Assembly (NCBI GenBank): GCA_028752905.1
Contig: JAQNBH010000010.1
Coordinates: forward strand, 28,706,970 to 28,770,969
Reading direction: 5' to 3'
Origin: Cladorhizidae sp. MBARI D1340-BT2
Taxonomy: Eukaryota > Porifera > Demospongiae > Poecilosclerida > Cladorhizidae
DNA: 64,000 bases
Part shown: positions 56,568 through 64,000 of the stretch, piece by piece
How positions within the stretch are numbered: the stretch's first letter is position 1
Layout of the letters: each line of letters begins with the position of its first letter
Notes under the pieces: model-generated
The model's input: the letters and a program-made list of their open reading frames with translations, nothing else
Databases searched by the model: none
What the model was told of the DNA's origin: nothing
Position numbers and translations under genes: made by a program

Positions 56568-58439
56568 ATAATTAGGCAATTAACTCCAAGGACATAATAC
56601 CCACAAGTTGAAATAATTACATATATATTATAGTCCTCTCAGGTAGTCATGCATTAGCTAATTGGGCAATTAGATCAAGTTCTTCATAATGCATACAAGT
56701 CAACCTGGGTTAGTTAAATCCCAGGGAATGTGTGAATACCTGCAATTAGGCAATTAGGATTTCCTCCTTCCTCAATACCTAGAATAGCACTATTGGATTC
56801 CCTTCCTCCTCTTCAACTTGAGTTACCCTGTTGGATGCCGGTGCCCCTCCCCCCAAATCTGTACAGCCTCGATGGCTGAGCTAGTGCAAAACAATGCTGA
56901 TAATGTTATAACATTTCATAATCCAATGATTCCTAAATGAAGGTAAAGTTGTGTTTAATTCACTCTTGCATTATTATATGTTGCTAATTCATAGCACAAC
57001 CATGCATCGATTGACTACACCTCTCACTTCACTAGAACTGATTGTCATTTGGACGCAATTTCTTAATTCAAAATTTATTGTGGACCAACCACTTTTTTGG
57101 TCCTTTCACTGGCAGATTTACAGAGGACTTTTTACAAAAATTGACACAATTTCACATTTTTTTTATTTATAGAGGACCCTTGAAATTTTTGAAAAAAATG
57201 TTTTTTTGTCTCATTTTCTGAACATAGCTTTATGACATCACGTTACATTTTCATCTATAGGTCTTTTTTTTAGTAATGCTACCCAACAACTATATATCAG
57301 GTGATAGCTGATGCATGAAGGGACGCATGAAGGGACGTTATGGTAAATTTTAGTTGCTTAGCAACAAACCACAGAAATGTGAATATTGTTATAAGAGACA
57401 GGAAGTAAAATAAAAGGGGGTTTATATCATCTCAATTTCATGTGTATGAAACCAGCAATGTTAGCCAGTCAACTTTTGGTCAACAACAACTACTGTTTGT
57501 CAACAACAATTTTTTGGTTGATTATAACAAACCACAAAGATGTGAATATCATTTTTCAGCTCGGTTTCATACACATGAAATCAGCAATGTTAGCTAGTCA
57601 ACGTTTGGTCAACAACAACTATTTGTCAACAACAACTATTTGTCAACAACATTTTTATATCAAACCACAAAGATGTGAATAGCATAACAAAGAGGCTAGG
57701 GTCCATAGTACTGAAAAATAAAGAAAAGTATGTGCAAAGTGTGCATAACATAATTATAAATAAATATAGATAGAAAATAAAAGGGCAATGCTTGGCACTG
57801 TGAAGGTCTGCATGTTCAGCATAACTCAGACAAACACATAATGCTACATTATAATATATATATATATATAAATAATAACCTCTCCTCCAACCCTCTGCTG
57901 CTTCCTCATCCTCCTCCAGGTCCATGAGTGAAACTACCTTCCAAGGAGAAATAGTTCTTATTATTATGCTAGTTACTAGGCTTTACTATACAACTCTTAT
58001 TTATTCTTACCTTGGGGGGAAGTCTTCATGATCATCACTATCGTCTGAAGCTTCGCTTGGCAGAGTAGGGCGACCTATACTTGCTTCGTGGTCGGTGCCA
58101 ACAGCTGCTGCCATAGCATCAACGTCAACTACGCCACTTCCCAGGTAAGCACAGGCACCTTCTTCCTCTTCTTCACTAACGTCAATCTCGAACAGGCCGA
58201 AGTCATCCTCAAATAGGAAGTCTTAAACGCTTCGTCTCGGGTCGCCATTTCTTCTTCGAGACCGGGAATGAACCGGAAGTGATGTTTGCTGGCACGTTTA
58301 CTTCCCTTTCCTCATTCCGGATATTAAAGGGGGCATGCTTTAGGCATACTCGTGCAATTTTTGAAGTATATACCGCGAACGGTAATTTTTTTACGAATTT
58401 TTTCGTCGCGACTAATCGACTTAATGCCATGAAAGAAAG
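56568..58439. repeat. 1.87-kb tandem unit, copy 2
   Basis: 1,872 bp, almost identical to copy 1. All its small open frames recur at an offset of 1,872-1,873. Confidence 0.95.
58011..58248 (-). pseudogene. Acidic first exon in tandem unit copy 2
   Basis: Same sequence, start and donor as 56,139-56,376, with the same frame slip after MATRDEAF, so the slip predates the duplication. Confidence 0.45.
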
Positions 58440-58970
58440 ATAATTAGGCAATTAACTCCAAGGACATAATACCCACAAGTTGAAATAATTACATATATAT
58501 TATAGTCCTCTCAGGTAGTCATGCATTAGCTAATTGGGCAATTAGATCAAGTTCTTCATAATGCATACAAGTCAACCTGGGTTAGTTAAATCCCAGGGAA
58601 TGTGTGAATACCTGCAATTAGGCAATTAGGATTTCCTCCTTCCTCAATACCTAGAATAGCACTATTGGATTCCCTTCCTCCTCTTCAACTTGAGTTACCC
58701 TGTTGGATGCCGCTGCCCCTCCCCCCAAATCTGTACAGCCTCGATGGCTGAGCTAGTGCAAAACAATGCAATAACATTTCATAATCCAATGATTCCTAAG
58801 CGAAGTTAAAGTTGTGTTTAATTCACTCTTGCATTATTATATGTTGCTAATTCATAGCACAACCATGCATCGATTGAGCACACCTCTCACTTCACTAGAA
58901 CTGATTGTCATTTGGACGCAATTTCTTAATTCAAAATTTATTGTGGACCAACCAATATACTTTTTTGGTA
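58440..58970. repeat. Truncated third copy of the tandem unit
   Basis: Begins like copy 2, including its extra insertions, then becomes more diverged and ends within the TTGTGGACCAACCA region. Confidence 0.88.
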
Positions 58971-61369
58971 ATCGATTATGCATTAAGTGAGCAGTATATA
59001 TACACAGGATTTAAAAATAGCCAAGTCCACCTTGTAGGTGATGTATGTAAGCTGCAAAATAGTCTGGATCATACCCATATCTTGTTCGCTAACTGTTTTG
59101 AAAGGATCAAGGATCTGTTAAAAATCCCGATATGATAATCACCGTCTGTAACTTGTTCAGTCTCTCTGAATAGTCCCCATCGACCACAGGCAATTACAGG
59201 ATATTAGAGCAGTGTCATCTTCTCAGTTGCAGTGATGAGAGCTGCAGGTTTTTTAGTGTATTATGTGGTTGAAAATACATCCTGATTACTGTACCATATA
59301 CTGGAAGCAGAGCATATCTTTCTGACGATAAGATAAAAGGAGAGAAACTTGTGTAGGAAATGTAGGCAAGGCGCACACTTCATGATGATTATACTCTCAT
59401 CATTTCAGTGATCTTTAACAATTGCGGAGAGCATGTGAAACAAGGTCAGGTTAAATCCCTCCACCATCCCATCACACTGATGGTGCTATGATGTAGTCCT
59501 TGATATTTTCACCAACAAAAGCTTATATATGCACATCCTGAAATATCCTAACCAAAGTGTCTTCTCCAATAAGAATAAGTTGGTCGGATAGAGATATACA
59601 AACAATAGCTTTGTAGCCGCAGCAGGAGATAGGTTGCCAGGAGATAGGTTGTTTCCTCATAGCATAGGTCTGGTATTATATCATAATTATTATGTCATCA
59701 TCAGATGATTGCTTGATTAGGGCCTCAGTTAGGGTTAGGATCTGGGCAATGGTTAGGGTTAGGGAGAGGCAATAGCTAGGGATGGGCCTAGGTTAAGACT
59801 AGTGCAATGGCTAGTATGAGAGATGATAATTATCATCGCCACTATGTAATGTTAGGTTTCTGTTACATTCCTATGCTCTTGGGAATGAGCCCAAGTCTAA
59901 GGATAGATTACTGGCCACATGTGTGGCAAGGAAATTGGGATTCTTGTTATATTCCATTTTTGTTGGGAATCCGCCAAAGTTTATCTCAATTTTTTTGGCA
60001 CGATGCATGTGTTTATGAACGCGTTATATTAGGTAGTTGGAGATGTCACATATATAGTCTTAAATTAGCCCTCTAATTTTTCGGTACTAATATATATTAG
60101 CTCTAGGTTTACCTCAGCTCTGTTAAAAGTTCCCTTTAAACAACTCACAAACAAACACAGTGCATATGCACATGCATGCACACACATATCCACACAGGCA
60201 CTCACACACTCAGTATGAAATTATCATGATGACATCTACAATTAGGTCGAAATCAGTAATGATTAATTAAGCCTTCAGCTAGGGTTAAAACAAGGAGGGT
60301 TAGGACTATAATATTATTATAAGAGTATGGCATTGGCTATAGCTCTGTAACAATGATTATGACATCATTAAGGTCTTCTCCCAGGAACAAAAAAAAGAGG
60401 TTTCTAAAATGCTCACAACTTGCCAAGTTTTAAGGTGACAAGTTCTAAACTTCACATGGTGTTCACAGTATGTCTGAACCTTTTCCAGACACAATTGTGG
60501 TGTGGCTTTGCTTTATTACAGTATAAATGGGTGTGGCAAATATTCTTGGGACCCTCCAGCAAGGACAGCTGTTACTTGTGCTGTGTTGATATTGTTGTTT
60601 AGTCAGTTGATATAATAACTAGTATTGTGCATTGACATTGAGATTTTCTCACTGGCTAGAAGGAATGAATTTTAGAAATTCAAAATCCCTTCAACACCAA
60701 ATTTCTGACACGATTGGGACTTAAAACACTTTGTATTACAGAGGGACTATATTAAAAATAGAAATCAAGAATGTCATTGCACAGATCTCATTGAGAGGAC
60801 TCCAGAGATACCTAATACGACTTATTAAATCAAAGTATGGGGAGGAAAAAATTATCCTAGGGTCAAACAAGATAGTAGCTATACGGTAAACTGCAATACA
60901 AAATAATGTTAACTTGAACATTGGGTATGGAGGGTCAATAGCCCTTGATACCGTTACAATTGGTTCAGTTGACACTATACTATTTCACACTAGGGTTCAG
61001 TGGATTTTTGGGGTAGCACTAGGTCCAGGATCACTGGCATCAAATGCCCCCCCCCCCCCCCCCCCCCCCTTCGCACCATAGACCACACCCTATATCTTGT
61101 CTTGAAGCCCCTTACTGATCCGTCTCCTTTTTCTCAGTGCCTTGGCCATGAGTTACCATGAATATAGACAGCTGGAATCTGCATGCATTGTAGTATTTTA
61201 TGGTACAAAAAAGAAAAAGAAGAAAAAATTTCCCTGGGAGATTACCTTATGATAATCTAACATTAGGTTTCTAAACCTATGAATCAGCTTGTAGGCATAT
61301 ATTACCTATGGTGTTCTAGGATCACTTTAGTTTTGCAAATAGCTATATATATAACCGACAGATATTTCT
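58971..61369. other. Spacer with telomere-like and C-rich patches
   Basis: No convincing gene. Short TTAGGG-type repeats lie near 59,727-59,767, and a 23-bp C run at 61,047-61,069. Confidence 0.5.
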
Positions 61370-61650
61370 AATGTCATTTCAGCTTATTGTTAATCAAACT
61401 AAATAAGCCACACCGACTTCCCTAGAACAGTTAGTAGCAGACTACATTTACATCAGGAGATAGTATGTCATCTGGTATATACACAATGTGTACAAATGGA
61501 CATAATTGGCCTTGCCAGGAGCTACAGCAATAATTACACATGACAGAAAATGGGTTATTAATAAACAAAACACAAATTGTCTTGTCAAGAAAGAGATTTC
61601 TAAATGCAGACCACTAACACAAATAGGAACACCAAATATGATATTGATGT
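61370..61650 (+). pseudogene. Relic of the stalk-exon unit downstream of the receptor
   Basis: CAGACTACATTTACATCAGG and AGATAGTATGTCATCTGGTA correspond to the exon end and donor of the stalk exons (ACTACATCCACATCAGAAGG, GATGGTATGTCAT). Following words such as TACAAATGGACATAATT and GACCACTAACACAA continue the similarity. The 5' part of the exon is lost and the frame is not open. Confidence 0.5.
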
Positions 61651-61734
61651 CCACATCTCAGATTCCAGCAACGACCTTTGCGAGGCTCTTATTCAGGTTA
61701 TTAGTCGATATACTAAACAGAGTATACTACAAAC

Positions 61735-61820
61735 TGCCAGTCTTGAAATTTGTTGGATTTTATGAACACACTTTTATGACATCATACTTACATCTATAGG
61801 TCTTTTTTTTTAATGATCCT
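61735..61820. repeat. Short repeat shared with the 1.87-kb unit
   Basis: TTTATGACATCA and ACATCTATAGGTCTTTTTTT occur here and at about 55,360-55,400 and 57,230-57,270. Confidence 0.6.
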
Positions 61821-62577
61821 CACGGAGAAGTTGCTTTCAAACGATATAATTTTTTTAATGAAAGGATGAAAAATATTGAAGTTATCATTGGAACGGTTTT
61901 TGAAAAATCACTTCTAAGAACCACATTGCCACTGCCAGAAACAACCCATTCATTACCAGAATTGTGCGCATACAAACAAAATGTTGAAATCACATATTGA
62001 CTCACTTTCCTCTATTTTTCTGCAAAAGCCAGTGTCCAACTATATATATATATATTTTAACTTGCATCAGACTTGTTGCCTTAATAATATCGAATTAGCA
62101 AACACAAACACATCATAAGTTGCAGGGGCTTCCATGCCCAGGTGCTTCCATCCTCAACGCACGGCTTCACTCGTCCTCCAGTAATCCCTGCACGCTTAAC
62201 AATACAAAGCAAAACACAGATAAACTAAATAGAACACCGAAGGTCATGTTAGCTCGACTCGAGCAAAATAAGCATAAACAAAATAGAACACTCAAAGGAC
62301 ATGTTAGCTTGACTATCTTTTAGACATACCGTAGAGTACGTAGTAAGCGCCCACGATGTAGTAAGCGCCCACCCCCTGGATTAGGCCGTTCTAGACGTAA
62401 GCGCCCTTTGACATAGTAACCGCCCATCGTCTGGGTTTAGGACGATCCAGATCGAGCTCCCACCAAAAAACGACGCGCGATTCTGCTCCTTGGCCATGTG
62501 CCGCGTCGTGCCCTCCCCCCAGACCACTCCCATTTCAGTGTCCATGCTGACCCGAGATAGCTAGCGCGTTGTTCAAG

Positions 62578-63138
62578 ATGGCACAGAGTCATGCAGGTAA
62601 AAAACTGAAAAGTTATACAGTTGCTTGTAAAGTAGAGATTGTAGAATGGTACAGAGGACAAGGGATGCAAAATGTATCACAGAGAGCCAAAAAAATTGGA
62701 GTTGACAGAAAGAGAGTGCGTGAGTGGAATGAAAAGTACGATACACTGGTTGATGCCAACATTGGTGGTGGGAAGAAGAAAAGGAAACTTCATGCTGGTG
62801 CACCAGTCTTCAGCCAACACGTGGATACAGAGGTCTTCGACTACCTAGAGCTAGAGCGCTCTGAAGGCAGGGCAGTTCTTAACAAAGACCTCATGGAGAG
62901 AGCCTTGCAAATCGCTATGAGAATAGGCATCCATGGCTTCCTTGCATCCCCCATGTGGCTACGTGGCTGGAAGAAGCGATGGAATGTAGGCTACAGGCGG
63001 TGCACAAACACCTCTCAAAAGGTGCCTCAGGACTTCAAGGTGCAGCTCACCCACTTTCGGAGGACCATTGTCAGATACCGAGAGCTGCACAGGTACAGAA
63101 AATCTGATATTGGCAACATGGATCAAACAATGTGCAGG
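62578..63138 (+). CDS. pogo/Jerky-like transposase, DNA-binding half
   Basis: The start at ATG 62,578 (in CAAGATGG) opens a clean 187-codon frame. A Psq-type helix-turn-helix comes first (KSYTVACKVEIVEWYRG, then VDRKRVREWNEKY), then a CENP-B-type one (EVFDYLELERSEGRAVLNKD, GFLASPMWLRGWKKRWNV). It ends at DIGNMDQTMC with the first catalytic Asp. A GTAAAC donor follows ATGTGCAG. These domains bind transposon ends in the nucleus. Confidence 0.85.
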
Positions 63139-63189
63139 TAAACATTGTATACACTGATAGCTTGTCATTTTACCTTGTTCATCACTGGG

Positions 63190-64000
63190 TTTGATTCAGT
63201 ACCTTTTGCCACCAATAATCGTCGTGGAGAGAGAAGTATTCGCATTGCTACCACTCGTGCCCAAAAGAAGGGTTTCACAGTAGCTTTGTGTGCCACAGGA
63301 GATGGAACAAAACTCCCTGCTGTCATCATTTTCAAGGAGAAAAATGGAAAATTTGGCCCACGCGTTGCAGCAGGACTTACAGTTCCTGACAATGTTGAGG
63401 TCACTGCCAGCGAAAATGGATGGATGACACGCACAAAACTGCACAGCTGGCTACGCAGGGTATGGGGGAAGTCTTTGTACGGTACACGACGACTCCTTGT
63501 CCAGGATGCCTATCGATCGTCCACACAAGTGTGCTGACACCAAGGATGTAGCTGAGGAGTTGGAAACAGACCTGGTATTCATCCCAGTTAATGTAGTGAA
63601 TTTCAATAGTCGTGTCACAAATGATGGCCTGCATGCAAATGCTTACATTTTGTCTAGGTGGCTGCACATCCCTGGCACAGCCAATGGATGTTTCTGTGAA
63701 CAAGCCATTCAAGGATAAAATGAGGGAACTGTGGATGGAATGGAGGAGAAGCGCCAACACCTGCAGGACAAAGAAAGGCAACTTGAAGTCCCCCTCAAGA
63801 CAGGATGCCATTGATTGGGTCTCTGCTGCATGGGGTGCCATTCCAGAACAATTAATAGCTCGCTCCTTCCTTTTCTGTGGGATTTCTAACAGCATTGATG
63901 GTTCAGAGGATGACTTCATCAGGGAATGCTTTCCGAAGAAAGTTAATGAGGAGAGCGAAGACGACGACGAAGATCCTTTCGCTGGGATGAGTGATGGCGA
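63190..64000 (+). pseudogene. pogo/Jerky-like transposase, catalytic half with frame breaks
   Basis: FDSVPFATNNRRGERSI, then GFTVALCATGDGTKLPAVII, RRLLVQDAY (second Asp), a frame slip near 63,515 to CADTKDVAEELETDLVFIP, and from about 63,660 GGCTSLAQPMDVSVNKPFKD (third Asp) with RELWMEW, DAIDWVSAAWGAIPEQLIAR and an acidic tail. A stretch at about 63,588-63,659 between FIP and GGCTS looks like a 70-nt intron with a TTTTGTCTAG acceptor but no clean GT donor in phase. The acceptor expected after 63,138 reads TGG, not AG. The copy is probably inactive but young. Confidence 0.75.

Larger units (their letters stand above)
62329..64000 (+). mobile_element. pogo/Jerky-like transposon, left part (continues past the window)
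   Basis: TA precedes CCGTAGAGTACGTAGTAAGC. Three internal AGTAAGCGCCCA-like motifs follow within 80 bp, probable transposase binding sites. The transposase gene follows on the + strand. The right end is outside the window. Confidence 0.82.

Noticed and set aside
59807..60076. 89-codon open frame downstream of the receptor
   Set aside because: Composition unlike protein, no motif, no splice context.
63401..63919. Long minus-strand frame at the window end
   Set aside because: Shadow of the pogo/Jerky transposase catalytic half on the + strand.

Overview
The window looks like AT-rich invertebrate metazoan DNA with small spliced introns, a multi-exon receptor gene and many decayed transposable elements. 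A demosponge or similarly repeat-rich early-branching animal is my best guess, based on the 50-60 nt introns and on transposon protein families I remember as abundant in sponges and cnidarians. The sequence alone does not prove this.

The one clear host gene is an adhesion G-protein-coupled receptor on the + strand. Seventeen exons from 30,569 to 50,779 join in perfect reading phase. They encode the end of a stalk, a GAIN domain, a GPS autoproteolysis motif, seven membrane segments and a cytoplasmic tail ending in a 29-base G run. Upstream, a roughly 3-kb unit is repeated in tandem (about 3.1-18.8, 18.8-24.8, 24.8-28.0 and 28.0-29 kb). The first three copies carry a 105-bp, phase 1-1, Thr-rich mucin-like exon, and the fourth a longer, diverged version. 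The phase of these exons fits the first receptor exon exactly, so they probably encode a variable-length glycosylated stalk. The first copy has a stop codon. The receptor's start and signal peptide were not found.

The units and introns are filled with mobile DNA. 1-2.4 kb: broken copy of an uncharacterised multicopy gene, with a related N-terminal fragment facing the other way. 3,969-7,115: element with about 150-bp inverted ends holding a decayed Cys-rich protein family that is not of the DDE type. 7.6-9.0 kb: piggyBac. 9,781-11,100: non-autonomous hAT with perfect 8-bp target duplication. 12.5-16.1 kb: Ty3/gypsy-type retrotransposon with integrase before reverse transcriptase. 16.5-18.8 kb: ISL2EU-like pair (DDE transposase plus SWIM/YqaJ nuclease). 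21.1-24.3 kb: LINE with an inverted 5' part, split by a second hAT. 31,075-33,134: piggyBac with TTAA ends. 36.9-38.3 kb: antisense DDE transposase. 42,953-44,326: Tigger.

After the receptor come a Tigger relic (51.4 kb), a third hAT (52,260-53,643), a very recent 1.87-kb tandem duplication carrying an acidic first exon on the minus strand (54.7-58.95 kb), a spacer with a further relic of the stalk-exon unit (61.4 kb), and a pogo/Jerky-like transposon from 62,329 to the window end.
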